From contig CANTUR010000066.1 in assembly GCA_947683625.1 (NCBI GenBank), forward strand, positions 6,296,001-6,360,000: DNA of 64,000 nucleotides, given 5' to 3'. The notes under the pieces are model-generated. The model had not been told where the DNA came from, searched no databases, and worked only from the letters and a program-made list of their open reading frames with translations. This document shows positions 12,301-24,409 of this stretch, one piece after another. The first letter of the stretch is position 1; the number at the start of each line of letters is the position of its first letter. Origin of the DNA: Mallotus nudiflorus (lineage: Eukaryota; Streptophyta; Magnoliopsida; Malpighiales; Euphorbiaceae). Position numbers and translations under genes: made by a program.

Positions 12301-14747
12301 AATTGAAAAGTTGTAATTAAAAAAAATTCCACAAAACTTTTTATTTAACCAAATCACATTTATTTGAATTTACAAATTAATTATATATTTTATGGAGTTT
12401 GTTCATATCAAACATAACGTAAATATAGAAAATTTTAAGATAATTTTTTATATATATTTTTTATTTTTATTATTATTAAATTAAAATATATTATTTCATG
12501 CAATAGTTATTATTAGCAAGTAAAAAATAAAGTGACAATCTTAAAAATTTATTTGGGTGGACTTGGCGTTTATGTTTTTACAACCATAAATTAAAAAAAA
12601 AAAATTGTAATTTAAAATCATGAATTAAAAAAAAAAAAAGTTGTAATTTAAACATGCAAAAACCATGAATGAGAGTGCATCATTGGATCTATACAATTTT
12701 TGTCCATTCAGCTGTCCTATCAACTGTTATACCAAATCCACTGACAATATTTTTAAATGTTTTGAATTTGACAGAATATATTAATTTAAACAACTTTCTT
12801 TGTTGCAGCCGATGCTCCAACTGTGCGCATCAATGTTATTATAGGTAAGCTAAGGCCTAAGATACTGCTAGCTATGCCTTTATTTGTGAAACCGAAGGAA
12901 ATGGCTCAATAATTATAATTCATCAATGCCTTAATATATTGGCAACCCTTTAAATATAATATATTTTATTACTCTCAACCCAAAATTTTTTAAATATATT
13001 TTATTAGTTTATTCTTTTAATTTATAAATTAATTATTTTAATTGACACATCAACATGCCAAAAAAATTACTTACAAATTTTTTTTAACCGAGTTAAGTGT
13101 TTAAATAGTTTTTTTTTTTTAAACTTATAGTGAAATATCAAATAGTAAAAAATGTGAATAAATTTTATTTTTAATAAGTTAGGTGTTTAGACTGATAAAA
13201 AATGTCATGTTTAAAAGACTGTTGATGTATTAAGCTATCATCAAATTAATTCTCATTGCTTTTTAAAATTGTGTTTTTTTATCTTTAAAATTTGATAGTT
13301 GAATTGCTCATATTAATCATTATAGTAATATAAAATCAAAATTATCTTCATTAAAGGTATTTTTTTAATTTAATATTGAAAATAATTTTTGAATGAAATA
13401 TTTACTAATATTTCTAAAATGTTATACCATTATGAAACTATCATCATATATGTCATGTATCATATCATATTTTTCATGTTTAGACTTTAGCTGAAATGAA
13501 AAACAAATGACAATATTTACTATTTTTACTGCTTTTGTTTTTCCCATTGATTCTTTTTATTCATGTTGTGCTTGAGGCTTTTCATAATAATAATAAGAAT
13601 AATCTCTTCTTCATGTTATCCATTAAAATTGCCAGGAATTGGGGGAGCCCTTGTAGTAATTGGGATTCTCATCATCATTTATTGTTTTAAAAGGAAGTTT
13701 TTATGGGAGTTCAAAACGAAGAATCAAGATTTTGAGGCCTTCCTTGAGAGCTACGGACCTCTATCCATTAGAAGGTATAGCTTTTCACAAGTGAAGAAAA
13801 TCACCCACAATTTCAAAGTTGAACTTGGCCAAGGAGGTTATGGCAGTGTTTACAAAGGAAAGCTATTAGATGGTCGTTTAGTAGCGGTGAAGATCTTAAA
13901 AGCATCTAAAGGATCAAAAAGGGAAGAATTCATCAATGAAGTTGCTAGTATCAGCAGAACTTCTCATGTCAATATAGTTACTCTTTTAGGGTTCTGTCTT
14001 GAAGGCGAAAAACGAGTTTTGATTTATGAGTTCATGCCTAATGGATCTCTTAATAACTTCATATGTTATGAAAGCACTTTAAAGCCTCATCATGATCAAC
14101 ATTTAGAATGGGAAGTCATGCACCAGATTACAGTAGGAATTGCTCGAGGATTAGAGTACTTACACCGAGGGTGCAACACGAGGATTGTGCATTTTGACAT
14201 AAAGCCCCATAACATTCTTCTGGATGAAAAGTTTTGTCCAAAAATTTCTGATTTCGGACTTGCCAAGTTATGTACTAAAATGGAGAGCATTGTTTCGATG
14301 CTAGAAGCTAGGGGGACAATTGGCTATATAGCTCCGGAAGTATTTAGTAGAAGTTTTGGCAAAGTTTCATACAAGTCTGATGTTTATAGTTATGGAATGA
14401 TGGTTTTAGAAATGATTGGTGGCAGAAAGAAAGATCACGTGGTTACTACAAATCATGCTAGTGAGACCTATTTTCCAGATTGGATTTACAAGCGTCTTGA
14501 GTTGGATGATATATCTGAATTATATGGTGAAATCTCTATGGAAGAAACTGAAATTGTGAGAAAAATGACAATGGTTGGGTTGTGGTGCATTCAGACAAAT
14601 CCAATAGATAGACCATCCATGAGTAATGTGCTAGAAATGTTACAAGGAAGCATCGAATCCCTAAAAATCCCACCAAAGCCTTTCATATCTTCACCTCCAA
14701 GATCTCCACCTTTGTGTTCTTCTACAGCATCAATATCAATCGAGTAA
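8603..14747 (+). CDS. LRK10L-type receptor-like kinase, gene A (three exons)
   Basis: Predicted exons are 8603-9302, 12809-12844 and 13636-14747, giving 1848 nt and 615 residues. Donors are GAG|GTATGT (9303) and TAG|GTAAGC (12845); acceptors are TTGCAG| (12808) and GCCAG| (13635). Both introns are phase 1 and the frame joins through the 36-nt exon as ADAPTVRINVIIGIGGALVV, which runs straight into the membrane helix. The protein would be a plasma-membrane receptor: signal peptide, GUB_WAK galacturonan-binding-like ectodomain, one transmembrane helix and a cytoplasmic Ser/Thr kinase. The family (leaf rust 10-like receptor kinases) is linked to pathogen and stress signalling; ligand and pathway here are unknown. 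The extracellular part is shorter than usual (see exon 1). Splice sites are inferred, not shown by transcripts. Confidence 0.78.
9738..12600. repeat. Intron-1 block, copy A of a four-copy duplicated sequence
   Basis: Most of gene A's first intron recurs at 35427-36690, 39913-41400 and 48445-49440. Landmarks are CATAGTGAAATCTCAATAAA at the left, a TTGCTTAACGCGATATTAGC-like stretch near 11570, and CCTGCTTCTACT..CAACTTGTAATTGG near 11690. Copy A alone carries the Helitron-like insert at 10241-11216. AT-rich and non-coding. Confidence 0.7.
10241..11216 (-). mobile_element. Non-autonomous Helitron-like insertion inside intron 1
   Basis: The 976-bp insert begins CTAGTCGTGAG and ends TATATAGA, so on the minus strand it runs 5'-TC...CTAG-3', the Helitron signature. 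It lies exactly between A (10240) and T (11217). The paralogous intron copy at 39913-41400 has the uninterrupted site GAAAATTCCAC, corresponding to GAAAA|TTCTAC here, and the copy at 35427-36690 (GAAAGTTCTAC) also lacks the insert. A short stem, AGTCC...GGACT, lies just inside the CTAG end, as expected for a Helitron 3' hairpin. No Rep/helicase is encoded and no target duplication is seen, also as expected. Confidence 0.72.
12809..12844 (+). CDS. Gene A exon 2 (36-nt juxtamembrane micro-exon)
   Basis: Flanked by TTGTTGCAG| and |GTAAGC. It encodes DAPTVRINVII plus split codons at both ends (phase 1). The same micro-exon occurs in gene 2 at 41600-41635 with the same length, phase and donor, which supports both predictions. 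Confidence 0.72.
   Translation, partial: PMLQLCASMLL
13636..14747 (+). CDS. Gene A exon 3: transmembrane segment and kinase domain
   Basis: Acceptor GCCAG| then 1112 nt to a TAA. The helix IGGALVVIGILIIIYCF is followed by the basic stop KRKF. Kinase landmarks (residues of the 615-residue protein): glycine loop GQGGYGSVYKG about 310-320, VAVK lysine 331, alpha-C Glu about 347 (INEVAS), catalytic loop HFDIKPHN with Asp 433, DFG 451-453, and the APE-equivalent APE 478-480. The residue before the catalytic Asp is Phe, not Arg, so this is a non-RD kinase, a class often found in innate immune receptors. All core catalytic residues are present, so activity is plausible. The ATG at 13563 lies in intron 2 and is not the start. 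Confidence 0.88.
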
Positions 14748-14780
14748 TCTATTTGCTTCGTTTTTTTTTTTTTGCATAAC

Positions 14781-14786
14781 AATAAA
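14781..14786 (+). terminator. Poly(A) signal AATAAA of gene A
   Basis: AATAAA lies 34 nt after the stop codon and is conserved in the same context in gene 2. Confidence 0.5.
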
Positions 14787-14789
14787 ACA

Positions 14790-15363
14790 GAATACACATT
14801 TCAAGATTTTCAAACTTTTTTTTTTTGTTGCTATATATTTTTTACAACAGTAATTATAACATTTGGTTATGTATTTCCAAATTTAGAACGAATTCTTTTA
14901 CGTGCTTTTTCTTTTCATTTAAATAATCAATTGAGGTAAGTGAGCATTTGGTCTAATAATGAAGGTATAGTAGCATGCATTAGGTCTCTCCCTTATTCAA
15001 TATAATAAAAGGAAATTATCACTTTCGAAACAAATGAAGTATGATATAAAATACTATGAGCACATACTTTATTTATTTATTTTTCAGTCATCATAGATTC
15101 ATTTGGGTCTTCCTATGTTTGTAAATGGAGTAGTAGCAAATTAGTGAGAATTAATTTGAGTCCAAAATCAAAAGCTAAAAAGATCCTTTACAATTTGGAA
15201 AAGCTCTATCAACCCTTTTTATCTAGAACCTACACCAACTCAAACATAAGAGATGGAATAACAACAAGGTTGAAATTGGACCCTAAAAGACATTAAGGGA
15301 GTTTTGATGGATGACATGAGAGTAATGATATAAGATGAACTAAGATAAGCACTAGTTGGACTA
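14790..15363. other. 3' flank of gene A, then start of the plus-strand Tat fragment
   Basis: Homology with the 3' flank of gene 2 continues to about 15084 and stops there. From about 15100 the sequence (GAGTCCAAAATCAAAAGC..) is non-coding and probably the leader of the following Gag remnant. No gene seen. Confidence 0.45.
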
Positions 15364-16555
15364 ATGCCATCACATATTGTTGCACTTCCAGTGGTGGCCA
15401 ATCCACCTGTTATGGGTGCACTACCTGCTAATAATGACAATGTTGGAGGGCAACCGTTGAATTCTATAAGGAATGTGCTTGCTATGGAAATGAAATATGA
15501 TGATGTGGAGAACCTTTTAGTAGAGAAAGCTAAAAAAGGATCACTTGAGCAAGTTCAAATGCTGGAATCTAAGCAGATGAAAGCATTGAATCAAAAGATG
15601 TCCAAAATGGAGGAATTAATGAGAGGACAGGGCATCGAATATTCATTTGACTTTAATGATATAATGCAATTTGAGGAAGATAAGCTACCTAATAAGTTTA
15701 AGATGCCATAACTGTAGAAGTTTAATCGTACTGGAGACCCAAGGATCCACCTTAGTTAATATACAACTACTATGAGCACTATTAAGGCTCCTTTGTCTAT
15801 AGTTACTAAGTTATTTGTACTATCCTTGGAGGGTATGGCTGTTAATTGGTATCATGGGTTAGAGAAGTCTAGAGCTTATTAGAGAGAATTATGTACTGCT
15901 TTTCTAAAATAATATGACCACAATACCACGCTTTAAGTGTCTATCAGCGATTTAGAATTGACCAAGTAAAAGCCTAATGAATCATTTTCAAATTTTTTGA
16001 CTAGAATCATGAATAAGGTAGGATTAATGAAAAACAAGCTAGCTGAAGAGGATCAAGTTAGGATAATTCTTCGAAATGTGTCACCTAATTTGGTTGAAAG
16101 GTTACAAATGATGAACCCTAAGATATTTGTAGACCTTTATGATGATGAGTTGCAAGCTGAGGAGATTGAAAGTGAGAAAAAAAAAGATTGATAAAAGTAG
16201 TGGAGCAAGAAGTTACCCAATTGGGGGCACACAACAAGGAAGTACTAGTTGGATTATGAAAGTGCATGTTGTTTAACAACCAAGGAGATTCTCCAATTTT
16301 AACCAACCTTTGTCAAAAGTCCTAGAGCGCTTAATGCAAAAGGGCTTACTTCAACCTTTACCTAATCCAAAACCACCAAACCTAAACACCCCAAGCTATA
16401 ACCCATACAAGCACTGCAAATTCCATCAAAACATCCAACACTCCACAGATAACTTTATCCACCTCAAACATGAAATCCAAAACCTTATAGACTCTGGAAA
16501 GATCACATACCCTAAAAACCCAAGCACTAGAAATAATCCTTTCCTAAACTACTAA
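15364..16555 (+). pseudogene. Tat-type Ty3/gypsy Gag remnant
   Basis: Translation shows a coiled, lysine/glutamate-rich N-terminal part (15364-15711) followed, after a TAA, by FNRTGDPRIHLS, LFVLSLEGMAVNWYHGLE and a stretch ending PNESFSNFLTRI (to about 16005), a clear Retrotrans_gag domain. Further on come VRIILRNVSPNLVE (about 16060) and CKFHQNIQHSTDNFIHLKHEI (16419-16480), the cysteine/histidine segment found in many plant Gags. Several in-frame stops and at least one frameshift destroy it. It is a relative of the minus-strand Tat element at 58.9-64 kb (see next entry). Confidence 0.68.
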
Positions 16556-16574
16556 AATGTACCACCTCTAGCTA

Positions 16575-17283
16575 CCATGATGATCAACTCATGAGTAAGT
16601 GAGGAAGAAGCGCTAAACTCCTTTGAGGACCTAAACTTTAAAACTAATGAGAAATCTCCTAATGCCCCAAAAGATGTGGAAAGAGCAAAAGATTTATTGG
16701 GTTAGCATTTAGGCAAGTTCGACTATAAGGTGTTTTACAATAAACCACCTTCTTTTGACATACCCTTTGAGTCGATTGTGCCTACAGGATGGGGTGATGA
16801 GTTTTATTATAAGAAGTTGTTAGATAATAAAGAAAAGTGCACAGTTGAGGTATAGAAAGATGAAGTCATAGAGACAATTGGCAAGAAGATGCAAGAATAG
16901 TTATTATGACAAACACTATAAGACTCATCATCCTTAGCATCTAAAATAGAAAATACATTTTTTTATTGTCTTCTTTGAATAAAATTTTAGTTTCTTTAGA
17001 ATTTATTTTGTTTTAGTGATCAATGATATGAATTCTAATCATGCTTACTTAAGTATTGTCATCCTAATGATACTGTGCATTGAGATATTGATAGTATTTA
17101 CATGTTTGACATAAATTCAATTCAATTAAATTTATTTAGCATGGGCACAAAAGCAAATTCAAAGAAAATTCATATATCACATGATGTAACTTCTAAAGAT
17201 AGAAATTTAAGGAAAAAAAATAAAAAGAATGATAAAAAAAGGAAAGAACAAAGAGAAAAAAAAAAGAGAAAAAAAGAACAGTA
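16575..17283 (+). pseudogene. Tat element fragment with a large internal deletion
   Basis: The stretch around 16760-16870 translates as FDIPFESIVPTGWGDEF followed by NKEKCTVEV. This matches a segment at the right edge of the window (minus strand, about 63,790-64,000) reading PIESIMPIIWGDEF and KETCTMEVWKD. Then 17020-17205 matches minus-strand 62,210-62,400, both containing MFDINSIQ and an ISHDVT segment. The protease-containing 1.4 kb between these blocks in the larger element is missing here, and everything downstream (RT, RNase H, integrase) is absent. The last 80 nt are a lysine-rich low-complexity tail. A broken, internally deleted copy of the same lineage. Confidence 0.62.
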
Positions 17284-17289
17284 AGGTAA

Positions 17290-17768
17290 AAATTAGAGAG
17301 AGAAAAATTTAGGATTGGCTAATAATAGGAGTTGTATCATATAATGTAATAAATGTTCTCATTTTTGCCCTACTGAATGAGTAAAATTGAATCTAAAATT
17401 TTTGTTAAAATACTACATATTCATCTTTCTCTTACTACACAAGTATTTAAATAGAAAGACACTACATAATGAAAGCTAAATCAAAGATATGAGATCACTA
17501 TTTTAGTTATGTTTTTTCTTTTTACACCCCTTTATGATGTTGTTTGTAAGTCTAGTGTCCTCTTGGACATAAACAATTTAGGTGGCTCAGTAACTTGCAT
17601 TACAAGTTTTATCTTGTAACTATCATCAATTGTGGCATCAGCATCAAGCCTTATGTTTTACTCAAGAATCCTTTGAAGCTATAGGTCTTTCATATTGTCT
17701 AGAAAATCTTACCTTAAAGGAAAACCCTTGAAATAAGTAGTAACAATGATGATGAATTAGAGATGATC
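17290..17768. other. Unassigned DNA at the element's left flank
   Basis: No ORF or repeat recognised. It joins 32550 once the retrotransposon at 17774-32544 is removed. Confidence 0.4.
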
Positions 17769-17773
17769 ATACT

Positions 17774-20755
17774 TGTCATGACCCAAAATAGGGGGCCATG
17801 ACCGGCGCTAGAGAACAAGAATTCTTTCGAATCCGGAACCCGTAGCAAGCCTTAAAAATAAAAGCATGCAATATAATAATATAAATAAAATATTTGTGCA
17901 TCGGAAATTAAATATCAAATATAAAATAATTTCTCACTTCCTTTAATAACATAAATCACATCTCATATATAATAAAATCTTTAAGTACAAATTTCAGTGT
18001 AACACTCTGAGTTTAAAATCTCATACAATTATAATAACAAATACAGCTCACGATAGATTTAAGTACAACTACTGCTGCAATGTCTAGAGTACAAAATAAA
18101 ACTCAAGTAAGCAATTTACATAGTAAAGCCGAAGCCGAAGAAATCCGGCGGATAGGTCTACTGCTGAGGTATGAAGACGAAGACTCTCTTGAAAAATATC
18201 AACAAAGGGGAGTCAAACCTCACTGGGTGAATTATTATAATATATATACATGCATAACTAAGTGACAAATGCAATCACTCAAAGGTATATATAATAAATA
18301 TATATACATGCAAATACACACAGATGCAAAGAAAATCATTTTATAATAAAAATCACCGTTTTATAAAGGATCAAATAGAACCCTATATTTTCGCAACCTC
18401 AAATATCAATAGAACTCACTTAAGCCATACAGGCCCACTTAGTTCCAAATAATTCACTTAGTCCAACTGGACAGTAGACTGGCCCCGAGACACTAAGTCA
18501 ACTGAGCTTCAGCAGTCTGACTGTCAGTGTGATTGGCCTCAAGACACTTGGTCAACTGAGCTCCAACAATCACACTCTTAATCACATCTCATATCAATCA
18601 AATCAATCAACAAGTCATAATCCACCAATAGGTTAATAATTTAACCTAAAATCTACTATCGTACCGGTACATATTCGGTCCTAGTGCTGCCCACTAGGAA
18701 GCACGTTCTACTGATATCTTTCATTTATATAAAACATACATTCAAGAAAATAAAGGATGCATAATGGTATTTAAAATGAACATATATATCATATATATAC
18801 CAGAAATATACCTAAAATAAACTAAGTATATTTCAGGTATATTTACGTATAATCAATTCAAATAAATCACAAAACATATTAAATTCAACCAATAATATAT
18901 TTATAAACAAGCCATATTTATTTGAAAAAGGAAAACATGCATTTATTTCATAATATACCAAAAATATACTAAAAGTATACCTAAAATATACTTAAATTTT
19001 CAAATAGGCAATTATGCAAAAATTTATATTTAAAACATAGAGTTCTAAGCATGCACCCTAAGCAATGCATATACATTATAATAACTCACAGTTGTGCACT
19101 TCACGAGATGGGTCCGACAGGCCTGGTCCACTAGGCCTCGGTCTCGGCGCAACTAACAATAAAAGAACACAAAATTAGCATAAATCTAACTTCATTTCTA
19201 GAAACTCGATCTAGAATTCTAGACACTGATAGAAAATAGAAATTTGACCGAATGTCATGTTTTACGAGAATTCTACCCAAAATTTGACAGAACCTCTTCT
19301 GTAAAATGGACATCTCTCTACTTAAAAAGTAGAGCCGATCCTACAAAAAAAATACTTCGGATACAAAATATGCTCACAACCCTCGGTCGGAATCCCAAAC
19401 TACAAATTCCACCGACTGAGGTCCATAATTCACAATAAAATACACAAAATATATTAAAATTCCATAAATTTCAAAAATACCCTTTTAATACCAAAATATA
19501 GCAAATTAAATATTTAAACACTAAAAATAATTATTTCACCAATAATTACTCAAAAATCCTAATATTAATATAATATTATTAAAAATCGATATATCTCGAT
19601 AAATTCATAAATATTAATGAAAATTCATTTTATAAATCCAAATTACTCAATTAGTCCAAAAACATACTAAAAATTATTAAAAACTCATTTATTTACAAAA
19701 ATAGTATATTATATATAATTTGAAAATAATTTTTGAAAAATAGTTTTAATTAGTTAAAAATAGTAATTAATTCATAAAAATCATTTTTATACCTCAAATA
19801 ATTATTAAAACCAATTAAACTTAGTGTTTAACTAAAATGACTACCAAGTTACTAAAATACCCCTAATATATAAAAATTCACATAATATACTATAATTACT
19901 CAAAAATTCAATAAAAATTATATAATTACTCTAAAATTATTTTCTCAACTTATAATTTAATAAAATCAACAAATATACTCAATTAATCAATTAATTTTAA
20001 CAAAATACACATATAACCTATATTTCCAAATTTTACATAAACTAAATAAAATTATAATAATTACAAAAAAATCACAAAAATTATAATTTAAATTATAAAA
20101 TTAATTTCAACCACCATAAACACTAAAAATCACAATTTCACAATTTATTTAATTAATTTACAAAAATTAGAGAATAATAATAAAATAATAAAAAATTCAC
20201 AAAAATTAAAATAAATTCCACAAAATTCCACAAAAATTCTAGAGTGTAGATTAAGCTAAGGGAAGCATAATTTGTAAAGGAACTAAGTTTGAATCTCAAA
20301 GAATGAAGTTCAAAAAAATCAAGAAACATAAATGGCCGAAAATGGAATTAAGCACAAAACCTTACCAAATTGAATTTTCAAGCTACAAGAAGCTTGGAAT
20401 TGACTTCTATGGAGTTCTAGGAGTTCAACGGCACTGAAATCACCGGGTTTGGTGGCCGGAAAGTCGATGAACGGAGGAGAGGGTGATTTTCGGCCAAACC
20501 GCGTTCCTAAGCTATTGCCAGCGCTGGAGAAGATGATATGAAGCGGCGCTCCGGGAGGCACTCTGAATAGAGGGGAAATGAAGTTGCAGCGGTGAGGGAG
20601 GGGAGGCTCGGTGTCGGGGAAGAAGATGATGCTTTCTTCTTCTTTTATATATATATTATAACTTTATAATATAGTTTAATACTATATAATATATACTAAA
20701 AACACACACCACATGTTTTAAATGCACACACTTATATACTTATATATATACACCC

Positions 20756-20786
<31 letters not shown>

Positions 20787-21018
20787 AAATAATAATAATG
20801 CATGAAACAAGATAATTTAGTAAGATAAAATAACATTAAACATAAAATATTATGTTCCAAAATAATAAGTTTCGGGAAAATTTTTACGTAGAAAACTATA
20901 AATAAACGTAAAAATAACGTTAATTATTCATAAAATAATCAAATATATAGTTTTAAAATTTATTAACACTACATATCCTGATTTAATATAAAAACATTTA
21001 AAAACTCAGGTTATTACA
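17774..21018 (-). repeat. 3' LTR of the chromovirus, 3245 bp
   Basis: Starts TGTCATGACC and ends GGTTATTACA in plus-strand reading, i.e. TG...CA. Unusually long for an LTR. The short ORFs inside (18080-18265, 19131-19438, 20319-20561) are not credible genes; an AT microsatellite lies near 20756-20782. Confidence 0.82.
18467..18575 (-). repeat. Paired stem-loop repeats inside the LTR
   Basis: Two tandem units of about 55 bp share a GACACT(T/A)(G/A)GTCAACTGAGCT core, but each is bracketed by a different inverted pair: ACAGTAGACTG with CAGTCTGACTGT in the first and AGTGTGATTG with CAATCACACT in the second. The same pair of hairpins occurs in the nested solo LTR (about 21799-21906) and the 5' LTR (about 29964-30073). 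Confidence 0.6.
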
Positions 21019-21019
21019 G

Positions 21020-21032
21020 TCTCCCCCCCTTA
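21020..21032 (-). promoter_or_regulatory. Polypurine tract of the chromovirus
   Basis: On the minus strand, AAGGGGGGGAGA immediately precedes the 3' LTR border (TGTAATAACC). This is the plus-strand primer for reverse transcription. Confidence 0.75.
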
Positions 21033-21097
21033 CAAGAATTCGTCCCTGAATTCCAAAAAGAAGAAATACAAATCAAGGAGGAAAAAGATACAGGTAA

Positions 21098-23880
21098 TGT
21101 CACGACCCAAAATAGGGGCCATGACCGGCAATAGGGAACAGGAATTCTTTCGAATCCGAAACCCGTAGCAAGCCTAAAATAAAATAAAACATGCAATAAT
21201 AATAATAACAACACAATTAAGTAAAATATTATGCAGTAGAATAAAATCATAAATATCACAATAATAATCCACCACAGGATTTAAATCAAATCCTCATCTC
21301 ATATATAAATAAAATTTTAATATAAATTTTGGTTCAAATATTTAAAGTACATAACTCATAAAAATATAATACAATATCTCACAATTGACCATAACTACTG
21401 CAGTGTCTAGATCATAAAATAAAACTCAAGTGAGCAGTTTACATAATAAAGCCGGGGCGGAAGAAATCCGGCGTACAGGCCTGCTACTGAGGTCTGAAGA
21501 CGATGACTCTCCTGAAAAATAGTCAACGGAGGGGAGTCAGACCTCACTAAGTGAATTACTATAATATATATACATGCATACTAAATGACAATGCATACAG
21601 TCAACAGTATATATCTAATAAGTATATATACAAGCAAATACACGTAGATGCAATAAAATCATTTCATATATTTTTATTTAAAATCATTGTTTATGAAGGA
21701 TCAAATAGAACCCTAGAAAATTGTAACCTCAAAACAGTGTTAGACAACACTCTAGCCATACAGGCTCACTTATTCCAAATATATTCACTTATTCCATTTA
21801 GACAGTAGATTGGCCCCGAGAGACTAAGTCAACCGAGCTCCAGCAGTCTGACTGTCAGTGATTGGCCCCAAGACACTTGGTCAACCGAGCTCCAGCAATC
21901 ACACTCCAAAATCCTTTCTCACATATCAAATAATCAAATCCAATCAATATCCTCAAACGGGTTAGTGATATAGCCTAAATACTATCGACGTACCGGTACG
22001 TACTCGGTCCTAGTGCTGCCCACTAGGTAGCATGTTCTATTGATATCCTTCATTAAAATATAAAACTTACATTCATAAAAAGTAAATGTTGCATGAATTG
22101 AATAAAATAGCAACATAAACCATATATATACTAGAAATATACCAAAAATAAACCAGGTATATTTCGAGTATATATACGTCAAATAAATCCAATATAATCA
22201 TAAAATAAACTAAATATATATTTAAAACATGTTAAATATAAACGTTTAATAAAGCATGCATATAATTTAAAATATACCAAAAATAAACCAAAGATAAACA
22301 AAAAATAAACTAAAAATAAACTTAAATACTAATGAAATTATTTATGCATAAATAATCAAAATAACATACATTTCTAAATCTTGCACCCTAAAGCATATAT
22401 ATATATAGAATAGTAACTCACAATTATTGCGCTCCACGAGATGGGTCCGATGGGCCTAGTCCACTAGGCCTCGGTCTCGGCTCAACTAAACAAATAAATA
22501 ACGACAGGAATCGGAATAAATCTAATGGAAACTCCTAAAAACTCGATCTAGATTACTAGACACAAAATTAAATCAGAATCCGATCGGACATCACGTTTTA
22601 CGAGAATTCTACCAAAAATCCTATAGAACCTCCCCTGTAAAATAGATATCTCTCTACTCAAAGAGTAGAGCCGGCCCTGCAAAGAAACACACTTTGAAAA
22701 ATAGACAAGAATCACAATCACAACCCCTCGATCGAACTCCAAACTACAGTTTACCAACCGAGGTTCACAATTCACAAAACAATATAGAAATACCAAAAAT
22801 ATCCTTATATCATAGAAATACATTTAATAAGTAGAAATTACGTAATTAACCCTAAAGCACAGTAAAAACCGATAAAAACTCATTTTATTAGAAAACTCGT
22901 ATATTATATATATAATTGAAAATAATTTACGAAAAATAGTTTTAATTAGTTAAAAATACTAAATAATTTGTAGAAATCATTTTTATACCCTAAATAACTA
23001 TTAAAACCAATTTAATTACATTTTTAGCCAATTTAGGGTAAAATTACCAAAATACCCCTATATATATAAATATATTAAAATTAATCCAAAAATTCACCAA
23101 AAATAATATAATTGCACAAAATTAATTTTCTCAACATATTTATTAATAATATCAATAAATAAACTCAATTAACTAATTAATTTCAACTAAAAACACAATT
23201 AACCCTATTTTCTCAAAATTACATAAACTAATTAAATTCAAAATAAATACATAGAAATTCACAAAAATTCCAAATAAATTTCTATAATTCATTTAAACAC
23301 CTATATTTATCATAAAACACAATTTCATAATTTAATTAATTAATTTTCAAAAATTAGAAAATAATAATAAAATATTCAAAAATGCCCAAAAATTCTACAA
23401 AACACACATGAAGATTAAGCTAAAGGGAACAACATTTGTTAAGGAATTTTTCATGAATCAATCAATTGAGGCTCAAAAAAAATCAAAAACCCTAATAGGC
23501 CGAAATTGCAAAATCGAAACCTAGGCAAATCTAAACCATTTTAAGTGAAACAAAGCTTGGAATCACACTCATCGGAGCTCAAAGAGAAGATAGAGACCGG
23601 CGGTGTCAAAAACGATGGCCGGAATCGGCTTGATCGACGTTGAGAAGAGTTTCGGCTTTTCCGGCCAAAACAAGCTTCCCGACGCCGGAAACAACTGCTG
23701 CAGGTGGCGGGGAAGGCTAAGGAAGGAGGTGGCACGTCGGACGGCACACCAATGGTAAGGGAACGACGTGGCAGCGATCGGAAAGTGGATGGGGACAATC
23801 GGGAAAAAGGAGAGGGAAGAATGGTAAAATCGTAAATAAATCAAACTTTATATTTTTGATAATTAATTAGGTATATATGC

Positions 23881-23950
<70 letters not shown>

Positions 23951-24404
23951 ACTATATATTATAATAATATATATTCCCACACATATTAAATACACACCAC
24001 ACAAATAATTTAATATTTTTAATAATTTATATACTAAAAAAAATAATTAAATAATATTAAAACTAAATAATAAAAAATAAAATTAGGGTAATTAATTAAA
24101 CCCTAGTTTAATTTAAATATATACACATATATACACTCTATCTAGTATTTTAAAAATATATGTGAGTTCATGCAAATGCGGAAATCTATTTAAAATAATT
24201 AATAATAAATAATTTACGTGTCAATTTTCCCGAAAGTAAAATTCTCGGGAAAATTTTACGTAAAGTAGTTAAAATAATATAAAACACTTAAAATTAGCTT
24301 TAATTAAATAACAAACTCATAAAATATCAATACTATATACAAAATTTATTAACACTGCATATCCCGATGCAGTATTAAAATATTTAAAAACTCGGGATAT
24401 TACA
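21098..24404 (-). mobile_element. Nested solo LTR (3307 bp) with GGTAA target duplication
   Basis: An LTR of the same broad family (TGTCACGACC...GATATTACA) stands alone, bordered by GGTAA at 21093-21097 and GGTAA at 24405-24409. There is no internal region, so it was left by recombination between the two LTRs of a full element. It is clearly more diverged from the two flanking LTRs than they are from each other, so it belongs to a sister subfamily. It interrupts the last codons of the host element's chromodomain, so it arrived after the host element had inserted. Confidence 0.85.
23881..23946. repeat. (AT)n microsatellite in the solo LTR
   Basis: About 33 AT units. It occupies the equivalent place to the microsatellites in the other two LTRs (20756-20782 and 32147-32207). 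Confidence 0.9.
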
Positions 24405-24409
24405 GGTAA

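Noticed and set aside
13563..13635. ATG at 13563 as the start of a kinase-only protein (similarly 42375)
   Set aside because: It lies in intron 2 before a good splice acceptor; the paralogous ORF starts at an unrelated site, so the upstream residues are not conserved coding.
14096..14290. Minus-strand ORF conserved between gene A and gene 2 (also 42842-43036)
   Set aside because: Conserved only because it is antisense to the identical kinase core; no independent coding signal.
20319..20561. Minus-strand ORFs in the chromovirus LTRs (also 23541-23844)
   Set aside because: They share a short segment because the LTRs are related, but the frames are not conserved over their length.
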